From contig JAKITE010000077.1 of assembly GCA_021648225.1 (NCBI GenBank), forward strand, positions 1 through 13,598: DNA of 13,598 nucleotides. Direction: 5' to 3'. Below are positions 1-6,200 of the stretch, one piece after another. The notes below the pieces were generated by a model. That model did no database searches and had not been told where the DNA came from. It saw only the letters and a program-made list of their open reading frames with translations. Each line of letters begins with the position of its first letter. The first letter of the stretch is position 1. The stretch comes from Paracoccaceae bacterium. Lineage in GTDB: Bacteria; Pseudomonadota; Alphaproteobacteria; Rhodobacterales; Rhodobacteraceae. The translations under genes and the position numbers were made by a program.

Positions 1-76
1 TCGCTAAAATAGCCCGGGGGGAGCGACGCCCCGTCGCAAGGGGGCAGCGCCCCCAAACCCGAGCGCAGCGAGGCCC
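1..76 (-). repeat. GC-rich intergenic repeat downstream of purA
   Basis: This stretch follows the purA stop codon. Read on the minus strand, it has a segment like GCCTCGCTGCGCTCGGG, then the hairpin GGGGGC-GCT-GCCCCC, then a second GC-rich stem, and ends in CCCGGGCTATTTTAGC. From memory, many Rhodobacterales genomes carry dispersed intergenic sequences with a GC-rich hairpin followed by CCCGGAGTATTTTT, and this looks like a diverged copy. The family assignment is recall, not a search result. The window begins inside or next to it, so its outer end is unknown. Confidence 0.5.
40..54 (-). terminator. Hairpin after purA
   Basis: A perfect 6-bp stem GGGGGC/GCCCCC with a 3-base loop lies 23 bases beyond the purA stop codon. 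A second stem (15-19 with 29-33, CGGGG/CCCCG) follows it in the direction of purA transcription. There is no T-tract directly after the first stem. If these stems end purA transcription they are not a textbook intrinsic terminator; the TATTTT further along (about 5-10) is the only T-rich stretch. Confidence 0.4.
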
Positions 77-1369
77 CTAATCCGCAAACGGGTCCGTCAC
101 CAAAATAGTATCCTCGCGTTCCGGCGAGGTTGATAACATCGCCACGGGACAATCGATCAATTCTTCCACGCGGCGCACATATTTAATCGCCTCCGCAGGC
201 AGATCATTCCAGGACCGCGCGCCGACGGTGCTGTCACTCCAGCCCTTCATAGTCTCGTAAACCGGCACCACCCGTGCTTGCTGATCGGCTGCTGTGGGCA
301 GATAATCCAGCCGCTTGCCATCCAGCTCATAGGCCACACAAATTTTCAGCTCACTCAGTCCGTCCAGCACATCCAGCTTGGTAAAGGCAATGCCGTTGAC
401 GCCATTGATGGCACAGGTTTGCCGAACCAGCACCGCATCAAACCACCCACAACGGCGCGAACGCCCCGTAACGGTGCCTGTTTCGCGGCCAACGGTTGCC
501 AGATGTTCGCCCACCGCATCATTCAGTTCACAAGCAAACGGCCCCTCGCCAACTCGGGTTGTATATGCTTTGACAATGCCCAGCACAAAATCAATCGCGC
601 CCGGTCCCATGCCGGTGCCGCTGGCCGCCATGCCTGCGGTGGTGGTTGATGATGTCACAAACGGATAAGTGCCAAAATCCACATCCAGCAGCGACCCTTG
701 GGCGCCTTCAAACAAAATGCGTTTTCCGGCTTTGCGTTTTTCGTTCAAAACCTTCCAGACCGGCGCCGCATAAGGCAACACGCTCGGCGCGATTTCCAGC
801 AGGCTGGATTTCAGCGCCACTGCGTCAATTTCTTCCAATCCCAGCCCGCTACGCAAGGCATTATGATGGGTCAACAACCGCGCGATACGCAGATCAAGGG
901 TTGCTTCATCGGCCAAATCCGCCACCCGAATGGCGCGCCGCCCGACTTTGTCCTCATAGCAAGGGCCAATGCCGCGCCCTGTGGTGCCGATTTTGGCAAT
1001 CGAGTTCTGCGCCTCGCGCGCGCGGTCCAACTCGCCGTGGATCGGCAATATCAGCGAGGTATTTTCAGCAATCATCAGGCTTTCGGGTGATATTTCAACG
1101 CCCTGCCCGCGCAGCTTGGCGATTTCCTGTTGCAAAGCCCATGGGTCCAGCACCACACCATTGCCGATCACCGACAATTTGCCGCCGCGCACAATGCCGC
1201 TGGGCAGCAATGACAATTTATAAACCTTGCCATCAATCACCAGCGTATGCCCGGCATTATGCCCGCCCTGAAAGCGGGCGATCACATCAGCACGTTCAGA
1301 CAGCCAATCGACAATCTTACCCTTGCCCTCGTCACCCCATTGCGCGCCGACAACTACTACATTGGCCAT
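77..1369 (-). CDS. purA: Adenylosuccinate synthetase
   Basis: The enzyme joins IMP and aspartate using GTP to give adenylosuccinate, the first committed step from IMP to AMP, in the cytoplasm. The 430-residue product has the usual family length. It shows WGDEGKGK at 11-18 with the catalytic aspartate at 13, and GGHNAGHT at 35-42 with the catalytic histidine at 41, the same numbering as in E. coli. Further family motifs are GRGIGPCYEDK, a TTTAGMAASGTG stretch and TGRSRRCGWFD. The reading frame stays open for another 58 codons upstream. The ATG at 1369 is chosen because an AGAGG ribosome binding site lies just before it and MANVVVVGAQWGDEGKGK is the normal N-terminus. It is divergent from the XRE-2TM gene and appears monocistronic within the window. 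Confidence 0.97.
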   Translation of the reverse strand: MANVVVVGAQWGDEGKGKIVDWLSERADVIARFQGGHNAGHTLVIDGKVYKLSLLPSGIVRGGKLSVIGNGVVLDPWALQQEIAKLRGQGVEISPESLMIAENTSLILPIHGELDRAREAQNSIAKIGTTGRGIGPCYEDKVGRRAIRVADLADEATLDLRIARLLTHHNALRSGLGLEEIDAVALKSSLLEIAPSVLPYAAPVWKVLNEKRKAGKRILFEGAQGSLLDVDFGTYPFVTSSTTTAGMAASGTGMGPGAIDFVLGIVKAYTTRVGEGPFACELNDAVGEHLATVGRETGTVTGRSRRCGWFDAVLVRQTCAINGVNGIAFTKLDVLDGLSELKICVAYELDGKRLDYLPTAADQQARVVPVYETMKGWSDSTVGARSWNDLPAEAIKYVRRVEELIDCPVAMLSTSPEREDTILVTDPFAD

Positions 1370-1405
1370 TTCGTGCCTCTTTTTTCTGGAAATTACCGCT
1401 GCGGT

Positions 1406-1435
1406 ATATAAGCCAAGACCAAAAAGGGGAAGCAA
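1406..1435 (-). promoter_or_regulatory. Possible purA promoter
   Basis: On the minus strand TTGCTT (1435-1430) and TTATAT (1411-1406) are separated by 18 bases, and the -10-like element is about 37 bases upstream of the purA ATG. The match to the housekeeping consensus is only partial. The palindromic sites at 1449-1492 lie just upstream of it. Confidence 0.35.
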
Positions 1436-1448
1436 AAAGAACCCGGAA

Positions 1449-1492
1449 ATCACAAGTGTCGCATTAATGGCGGCTGAAATGACACTTGTGTC
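1449..1492. promoter_or_regulatory. Paired palindromic sites between purA and the XRE-2TM gene
   Basis: CACAAGTGTC (1451-1460) and GACACTTGTG (1481-1490) form a perfect 10-bp inverted repeat with a 20-base spacer. The second copy extends to GACACTTGTGTC (1481-1492), itself a 12-bp palindrome with a TT centre; the first extends to ATCACAAGTGTC (1449-1460), nearly the same palindrome. Their centres are 32 bp apart, about three helical turns. This is what two operator copies for a dimeric regulator would look like. The adjacent XRE-domain gene is the obvious candidate binder, with autoregulation and/or purA control possible. A long-looped RNA hairpin is the alternative. The binding partner is inference. 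Confidence 0.5.
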
Positions 1493-1567
1493 GCCTTGCT
1501 GTCGTGGGCAAACTGCCATGGCGCACCTAGCAACAAGGGGCAATGCAATTCAACCAAAGGGCTTTTG

Positions 1568-2110
1568 ATGATTTTGCGAAAAATACGACTTGAACGCGGA
1601 TGGTCCCAGGAACAGCTTTCGGAGCTGTCCGGCGTAAGCACCCGCACCATCCAGCGCATCGAGCGCGGCAAAAAAGCCAGCCTTGAAACCCTGAAATGCC
1701 TTGCAGCGGTTTTTGAAACCGAAATCAACCATCTGCAACAGGAGCCAGAAATGACCGAACCCCTAACAGCCGAAGACCGCGCCGCCCTTTCCAAGGTCAA
1801 GGAATGGATGCATTATGATGATGACGGCTATGTCGTTGACCCTTCCCTAAGCGCCGAGGAACGCGACGCCCTAAGCTATGTCCGCGAGGTCAAAGGGTTT
1901 TATGCCCACCTGATTACCTTTGTGGCGGTTATGCTGGCGCTGCTGGTCATCAACCTTCTGACCAGCCCCGAATATTTCTGGGTTGTCTGGCCCGCACTTG
2001 GCTGGGGTATTGGCCTTGTGGTGCACGGCATTGGCGTATTTGAAATATTCTCGCTGTTCGGGCCGGAATGGGAGAAAAAACAAATGGAAAAACGTTTGCG
2101 CAAAAAATAG
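1568..2110 (+). CDS. XRE-family HTH regulator fused to a 2TM membrane domain
   Basis: The 180-residue product begins with a helix-turn-helix of the XRE/HTH_3 type, about residues 3-57 (KIRLERGWSQEQLSELSGVS, then RTIQRIERGKKA). An acidic linker follows, then a 2TM-type domain at about 105-165 with membrane segments near 112-132 and 137-160. WPALGWGIGLVVHG is typical of the 2TM family. The C-terminus is strongly basic (KKQMEKRLRKK) and probably cytoplasmic, which would place both ends inside. The architecture suggests a DNA-binding protein tethered to the inner membrane; the signal it senses is unknown. The ATG at 1568 is preceded by AAAGGG at suitable spacing and gives the HTH its normal N-terminus; an in-frame ATG at 1496 would add 24 unlike residues. 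The linker and the start of the 2TM domain share a repeated 14-residue motif (66-79 and 94-107). The paired palindromes upstream may be its operator. Confidence 0.85.
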   Translation: MILRKIRLERGWSQEQLSELSGVSTRTIQRIERGKKASLETLKCLAAVFETEINHLQQEPEMTEPLTAEDRAALSKVKEWMHYDDDGYVVDPSLSAEERDALSYVREVKGFYAHLITFVAVMLALLVINLLTSPEYFWVVWPALGWGIGLVVHGIGVFEIFSLFGPEWEKKQMEKRLRKK

Positions 2111-2165
2111 CTTAGCGGCGCCGCGCGGGTTGCCAAAATAGCTTAGCGGCACCGCGCGGGTTGCC
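2104..2165. repeat. 31-bp tandem duplication at the 3' end of the XRE-2TM gene
   Basis: Two adjacent 31-bp copies (2104-2134 and 2135-2165) differ at one base, G2120 versus A2151. The unit runs AAAATAGCTTAGCGGC to CCGCGCGGGTTGCC. The first copy contains the TAG stop of the XRE-2TM gene. The first unit also contains the palindrome GCGGCGCCGC, broken in the second by the single difference. On the minus strand each copy ends CTATTTT, recalling the TATTTT end of the repeat at 1-76. No function is evident; it may act as transcript-end structure. Confidence 0.85.
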
Positions 2166-2178
2166 ATTGCGCGCGGTG

Positions 2179-2207
2179 TTGCTAGATTTAGGCTTCCTCT
2201 GTTTAAT
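2179..2207 (+). promoter_or_regulatory. Possible promoter of the cytochrome b561 gene
   Basis: TTGCTA (2179-2184) and TTTAAT (2202-2207) are separated by 17 bases. The -10-like element matches 5 of 6 consensus bases and the -35-like element 4 of 6. Transcription would start near 2214, leaving a very short leader that carries the AAGGA ribosome binding site (2214-2218). The short leader makes this tentative. Confidence 0.33.
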
Positions 2208-2226
2208 CGGTATAAGGATTCTAACC

Positions 2227-2883
2227 ATGGAAACTGTTGAAAAACGCATCTGGGATCTGCCGGTGCGGATTTCCCACTGGGGTTTAGCGATCAGCTTTGC
2301 CGGTGCCTATATTACTGCTGAACTCAATTTAACCCTGCACGAGATATTTGCCTTTTTATGCCTGTTTTTTGTGGTGTTTCGGGTGATGTGGGGCCTTGTT
2401 GGTTCCCAAACAGCACGTTTTACCAGCTTTGTGCGCGGGTTTGCTGCAATCAAGCAATATACGTTTGAGCTGCTGAAATTCCGCCACAAGGAATATTGGG
2501 GCCATAACCCGCTGGGCGCGTTGGCGGTGCTTGTGATTCTGGGGTTGATGGCTGTTTTGGTGATTGCCGGGCTGTTTATCCGCGATGACGGGTTTGTCGG
2601 GCCTTGGGCCTTGTCGGTCAGCCGCAATATGTCCGGTTTTCTGGGTGAGGCTCATGAGGTTCTGGCCAATATTCTGCTAGGCGTAGTGCTTTTTCATATC
2701 GCCGCGATTCTGGCTTACAAGGTTTTGCTGCGCGATAACCTGATCACCCCGATGGTCAAAGGCACCCGCAAAGCCGCTGCCGATTTTGTCGAACCAAAAT
2801 TCGCCCCGATCTGGCTGGCGGTAATTCTGGCAGCCCTTGCACTGGCGATTACCGGCGCAATTTTCAGATTGTGGCTGCTTTAA
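2227..2883 (+). CDS. Cytochrome b561-type membrane protein
   Basis: The 218-residue product is a four-helix integral membrane protein of the bacterial diheme cytochrome b561 type (also compared with Ni/Fe-hydrogenase b-type subunits). Likely heme ligands are H17 (RISHWG), H38 (LHEIFAF), H143 (EAHEVLAN) and H157 (LFHIAA), two pairs on transmembrane helices. The GHNPLGAL motif at 92-99 and the SFVRG segment near 67 are typical of this family. Membrane segments lie at about 17-31, 38-59, 98-118, 143-165 and 194-216, the last being an extra C-terminal helix. It probably passes electrons between the quinone pool and a periplasmic c-type partner, but no such partner is encoded nearby. ATG 2227 has AAGGA 8 bases upstream; the frame is open further upstream without a good start. 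It converges on the CDGSH gene, sharing its last four bases. Confidence 0.85.
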   Translation: METVEKRIWDLPVRISHWGLAISFAGAYITAELNLTLHEIFAFLCLFFVVFRVMWGLVGSQTARFTSFVRGFAAIKQYTFELLKFRHKEYWGHNPLGALAVLVILGLMAVLVIAGLFIRDDGFVGPWALSVSRNMSGFLGEAHEVLANILLGVVLFHIAAILAYKVLLRDNLITPMVKGTRKAAADFVEPKFAPIWLAVILAALALAITGAIFRLWLL

Positions 2884-3128
2884 TCTTCCAGCTTGTTATG
2901 CGACCCATCACAAAGCGGCGCATTGCCGGTTTGTTTGCAGCCACAGAAAAACACATTTTTGCTTTCCGTCGCGGTATATTTCACCGGCGAAAACCCCGTA
3001 TCTTTATGTGACCCATCACAAAAAGGCTGGTTTTTGGATCGCCCGCAAGCACACCAGAAATAGTTTTTGCCCTCAACAACCTCGACCTTATACGGTCCTT
3101 TGTTAGCAATAATTGGCATATCAGACAT
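2880..3128 (-). CDS. Double-CDGSH iron-sulfur protein
   Basis: The 82-residue protein consists almost wholly of two CDGSH zinc-finger-like motifs, each able to bind a 2Fe-2S cluster through three cysteines and one histidine. The first is CACGRSKNQPFCDGSH with C26, C28, C37 and H41; the second is CGCKQTGNAPLCDGSH with C62, C64, C73 and H77. All eight ligands are present. There is no signal peptide or membrane segment, so it should be a soluble cytoplasmic protein. Such proteins are linked to redox or iron-sulfur handling; the precise role is unknown. The ATG at 3128 (MSDMPIIANKGPY) has an AAGGGGA ribosome binding site 6 bases upstream. A farther in-frame start would place coding sequence through the hairpin at 3143-3185 and is less likely. 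It lies 73 bases after serA on the same strand and may receive readthrough from the serC-serA operon. Confidence 0.9.
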   Translation of the reverse strand: MSDMPIIANKGPYKVEVVEGKNYFWCACGRSKNQPFCDGSHKDTGFSPVKYTATESKNVFFCGCKQTGNAPLCDGSHNKLED

Positions 3129-3142
3129 ATATTTCCCCTTTT

Positions 3143-3185
3143 GATTTGCCGCAAGCATCCGCAATTGTGATGCAAGCGGCAAATC
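3143..3185 (-). promoter_or_regulatory. Large hairpin between serA and the CDGSH gene
   Basis: The arms GATTTGCCGC (3143-3152) and GCGGCAAATC (3176-3185) are a perfect 10-bp inverted repeat. Inside them, after AA on each side, GCATC (3155-3159) pairs with GATGC (3169-3173), leaving a 9-base loop. On the minus strand the hairpin starts 16 bases after the serA stop and is followed by AAAAGGGGA, the ribosome binding site of the CDGSH gene. With no U-tract it is not a standard terminator. It could be an mRNA processing or stability element, a translation control structure, or a protein-binding palindrome. Confidence 0.6.
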
Positions 3186-3201
3186 AACAAATTGTCACCT
3201 G

Positions 3202-4794
3202 CTAAAACGCCAGCGCTTTTGCCTGTGTCACCTGCGGCAGCTTGGCAATTGTCGCCAGTGTTTTAGCATCGATTTTGGCATCGACCCCCACCAAGGCAAT
3301 CGCTTCGCCATCCTTGATCTCGCGGCCCAGCGAAAAGGTCGCGATATTCACGCCAAGCGCCCCAAGCGTAGTGCCAAGCGCGCCGATATATCCCGGCAGG
3401 TCGGCATTGGTGGTATAGAGCATGAATTTTTGCGGCTCTGCCTCCATATTAATGCCCTTGATCTGGATAAACCTTGGCCGCCCATCCGAATATATCGTGC
3501 CCGCAACCGAGCGCGACCGGGTTTCGGTAATCACATTCAAACGCATATAAGATCCGAACGCGCCTTGTTTATCACGGCGAATTTCGGTGATTTTCACGCC
3601 GCGTTCACGCGCCACAATCGGGGCCGACACCATATTGACAGCGCCCTCACCCACCAGCGGAATCAACAGGCTGGCCGTCAAAGCCGAGACCAGCGGTTTC
3701 AGGTTCAAATCGCCAACATCGCCAACAAATTCAATCTCGATTTCCTTGATCGGGCTTTCGGTAACCTGCCCCGCAAACCCGCCCAGCATTTCCGAAAGTT
3801 CAATCCACGGTTTCAGTATAGGCGCCTCCTCGGCGGTAACGCTTGGTGCATTAATTGCATTGGAAATCGCGCCATCCATCAGATAGGCCGACATTTGTTC
3901 CGCTACCTGCAAGGCCACATTTTCCTGCGCCTCGGATGTTGCCGCGCCCAGATGCGGCGTGCAAACCACGTTTGGCAAACCAAAAAGCGGGTTTTCAACC
4001 GCCGGTTCCGTAGCAAAAACATCAAAAGCAGCCCCCGCCAGTGCGCCCGATTTTATGGCCTCGGCTACGGCATTTTCATCCACCAGACCACCACGGGCAC
4101 AATTGATAATCCGCGCGCCTTTCTTGATTTTGGCAATTTTCTCAGCCGACAGGATATTGGCGGTTTTTTCGGTTTTAGGCAGGTGCAGCGTAATAAAATC
4201 GGCACGCGCCAGCAGATCATCCAGCTCTTCCACCTTGATCACACCGATGGTTTTGGCGCGATCAGCGGACAGAAACGGATCATAGGCAATGACCTTCATC
4301 TTTAACCCGATGGCGCGGTTGGCGACAACCGAACCAATATTGCCAGAGCCAATCAAGCCAAGGGTCTTGCCGGTAATTTCAGACCCCATAAATTTGGACT
4401 TTTCCCATTTACCGGCCTGCGTGCTGGCATCCGCTGCCGGAATTTGCCGCGCCACGGCAAACATCATGGCAATCGCGTGTTCAGCCGTGGTGATCGAATT
4501 GCCAAACGGCGTGTTCATCACCACAATGCCCTTGGCACTGGCGGCGGCAATATCGACATTATCAACGCCAATTCCGGCCCGCCCGATCACCTTTAGATTA
4601 TCGGCCCTGGCGATCAAATCAGCCGTGGCTTTGGTGGCCGAACGAATGGCCAAGCCATCATACTGGCCAATAATTTCCGCCAGCTTGGCAGGATCTTTGC
4701 CAAGATCAGGCATAAAATCCACCTCGACCCCCGCATTTTTGAAAATGTCGACAGCAGCGGTGCTGAGTTTATCGGATATAAGAACTTTGGGCAT
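3202..4794 (-). CDS. serA: D-3-phosphoglycerate dehydrogenase
   Basis: SerA oxidises 3-phosphoglycerate to 3-phosphohydroxypyruvate with NAD, the first step of serine synthesis, in the cytoplasm. At 530 residues it is the long form. The catalytic and NAD-binding domains (1-315) contain GxGxxG at 149-154 and the triad R234 (NCARGG), E263 (ATEP) and H281 (TPHLGAAT). A substrate-binding-like regulatory domain occupies about 318-450 and a C-terminal ACT domain about 455-530, beginning near FMLYTTNADLPGYIG. The ACT domain suggests regulation by an amino acid, typically serine; this is not visible directly. The ATG lies one base after the serC stop codon. A full AAGGAGG ribosome binding site sits inside the last serC codons, so the two genes are probably translationally coupled. 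Confidence 0.97.
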   Translation of the reverse strand: MPKVLISDKLSTAAVDIFKNAGVEVDFMPDLGKDPAKLAEIIGQYDGLAIRSATKATADLIARADNLKVIGRAGIGVDNVDIAAASAKGIVVMNTPFGNSITTAEHAIAMMFAVARQIPAADASTQAGKWEKSKFMGSEITGKTLGLIGSGNIGSVVANRAIGLKMKVIAYDPFLSADRAKTIGVIKVEELDDLLARADFITLHLPKTEKTANILSAEKIAKIKKGARIINCARGGLVDENAVAEAIKSGALAGAAFDVFATEPAVENPLFGLPNVVCTPHLGAATSEAQENVALQVAEQMSAYLMDGAISNAINAPSVTAEEAPILKPWIELSEMLGGFAGQVTESPIKEIEIEFVGDVGDLNLKPLVSALTASLLIPLVGEGAVNMVSAPIVARERGVKITEIRRDKQGAFGSYMRLNVITETRSRSVAGTIYSDGRPRFIQIKGINMEAEPQKFMLYTTNADLPGYIGALGTTLGALGVNIATFSLGREIKDGEAIALVGVDAKIDAKTLATIAKLPQVTQAKALAF

Positions 4795-4795
4795 T

Positions 4796-5971
4796 TTATG
4801 CCTCCTTCAATTTGGTTTTGGCAACTTCAAAAGCCCAGTCAAGCCAAGGGGTTAGGGCCGTGATATCCGCCACATCCACCGTGGCCCCGCACCAGATACG
4901 CAACCCCGCAGGGGCATCACGATAACCACCAATGTCATAAGCAGCAGCCTCGGCATCCAGCAGTTTAACCATGGCTTTAACAAATGCGTTTTGGGCAGCA
5001 TCATCCATGGCGGAAATCACCGGATCGGTAAATTTCAAACAAACCGACGTGTTGGAACGCTCGGTGGCCACCGGCACAAGGTTTTCAACCCAGTCACTGC
5101 CATCGACCCAATCCTGCAAAGCCGCAAAATTGGCATCGGCACGGCGGCGGGTTTCGTTCAATCCGCCAATCTGTTCCATCCAAGCAAGGCTGTCATCCGC
5201 ATCGGCAATGGCAAGCATCGAGGGCGTGTTGATGGTCGCGCCGCTAAATATCCCCTCGATCAATTTACCGGCTTTGGTCAGGCGAAAAATTTTCGGCAAA
5301 GGCCGGTCGGGCGTGAAACTTTCCAGCCGCTCCACCGCGCGCGGCGATAATATTATCACCCCGTGCGCCCCCTCGCCGCCCATGGCTTTTTGCCAGCTAA
5401 ACGTGGTGACATCCAGTTTTTCCCAAGGTAATTCCTGCGCAAATGCCGCCGAAGTAGCATCGCATATGGTCAGGCCTTTGCGCTTGTCGGAAATCCAGTC
5501 GCCAGAAGGCACCCGCGCGCCGGATGTCGTGCCGTTCCAAGTGAAAACAATGTCAGCATCGGGTCGCACGGCGTTCAAATCCGGCAAATGGCCATATTCA
5601 GCCTTCAGCACATTCACATCATCCAGCTTTAGCTGTTTTTGAATATCGGTGGCCCAGCCCGCACCAAAGCTTTCCCAGACCAGCACATCAACGGGCCGCG
5701 CGCCAAGCAAAGACCAAAGCGCCATTTCAACCGCGCCGGTATCGGATGCAGGCACAATGCCCACGCGATAGCCATCAGGCACATTCAAAATCGCCGCCAT
5801 TCGGTCAATCACCGATTTGATCTGGGATTTTGGCCCGGCAGCGCGGTGCGAACGGCCAAGATAGGCGCGTTTGGCAATATCTTCAAAATTCCAGCCGGGG
5901 CGTTTGGGGCATGGCCCCGAACTGAATTCAGGGCGCGCAGGCTTAACCTGCGGCATTAAAGGGAGGCTCAT
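4796..5971 (-). CDS. serC: Phosphoserine aminotransferase
   Basis: SerC converts 3-phosphohydroxypyruvate and glutamate to O-phosphoserine and 2-oxoglutarate, the step after SerA, using pyridoxal phosphate. The 391-residue sequence is of the type common to alphaproteobacteria and Methanosarcina rather than the shorter E. coli form. K195 in TFSWQKAMGGEGAHG is the expected lysine for the cofactor. D171 in ICDATSAAF is the expected aspartate contacting the pyridine nitrogen. FSSGPCPKRPGW near the N-terminus is the conserved substrate-region motif. The ATG at 5971 (MSLPLMPQVKPARPEF) is preceded by CAGGAG at 6-base spacing; an ATG five codons earlier lacks comparable support. serC is the first gene of the serC-serA operon and is preceded by a structured leader that includes its ribosome binding site. 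Confidence 0.96.
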   Translation of the reverse strand: MSLPLMPQVKPARPEFSSGPCPKRPGWNFEDIAKRAYLGRSHRAAGPKSQIKSVIDRMAAILNVPDGYRVGIVPASDTGAVEMALWSLLGARPVDVLVWESFGAGWATDIQKQLKLDDVNVLKAEYGHLPDLNAVRPDADIVFTWNGTTSGARVPSGDWISDKRKGLTICDATSAAFAQELPWEKLDVTTFSWQKAMGGEGAHGVIILSPRAVERLESFTPDRPLPKIFRLTKAGKLIEGIFSGATINTPSMLAIADADDSLAWMEQIGGLNETRRRADANFAALQDWVDGSDWVENLVPVATERSNTSVCLKFTDPVISAMDDAAQNAFVKAMVKLLDAEAAAYDIGGYRDAPAGLRIWCGATVDVADITALTPWLDWAFEVAKTKLKEA

Positions 5972-6050
5972 AGATGGCTCCTGCATCAGGACGATATTTC
6001 TGAGCCGACCATCGCTCGTCCTTATTCCGACGACCTGCCCACGGGGGGCA
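5972..6050 (-). ncRNA. serC leader with alternative stems (putative cis-regulatory RNA)
   Basis: Several short stems can be drawn on the minus strand. TGCCC/GGGCA pairs at 6036-6050. TCGTC/GACGA pairs 6029-6033 with 6016-6020. A 6-bp GGACGA/TCGTCC pairing (6016-6021 with 5989-5994) competes with that stem. TCCTG/CAGGA (5987-5991 with 5979-5983) encloses the serC ribosome binding site; GGCTC/GAGCC (6002-6006 with 5976-5980) also covers it. The first pairing of 5989-5994 would prevent the stem that hides the ribosome binding site, so the leader can adopt mutually exclusive open and closed forms. A serC leader motif upstream of serC in alphaproteobacteria, with its last stem overlapping the ribosome binding site, is known (Rfam serC). 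Membership is inferred from context and layout, not from an alignment. The ligand or signal is unknown. Confidence 0.6.
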
Positions 6051-6156
6051 TACCCGAATGCAAACAAGATTCGCAAGCGGCAAATGTCGTGAAAGCTATA
6101 GAAAATGTCGGTTTTCGTTTCCGATAGGAAACTTTTGGGCCAACCCCACCCCAATG

Positions 6157-6188
6157 AAAAACCCTCGCAGCAATGCCACGAGGGTTTT
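6157..6188 (-). terminator. Bidirectional rho-independent terminator
   Basis: AAAACCCTCG (6158-6167) pairs perfectly with CGAGGGTTTT (6179-6188) around an 11-base loop. On the minus strand the stem ends in GAGGGTTTTTC, the classic GC stem plus T-run, 12 bases beyond the stop codon of the gene at 6201-6623. It also ends in TTTT on the plus strand. It isolates the small secreted-protein gene from serC, so serC must have its own promoter between here and 5971. Confidence 0.85.
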
Positions 6189-6200
6189 CAAATTTTTAGA

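Noticed and set aside
646..1467. Long plus-strand open frame opposite purA
   Set aside because: Lies wholly antisense to a clearly conserved purA; its translation is low in hydrophobic patterning and looks like a shadow frame.
1451..1490. Intrinsic terminator formed by the 10-bp inverted repeat
   Set aside because: It lies between divergent genes where no transcript should end, the loop is 20 bases and no T-run follows.
3430..4305. 291-codon plus-strand open frame opposite serA
   Set aside because: Antisense shadow of serA with no signature and no ribosome binding site.
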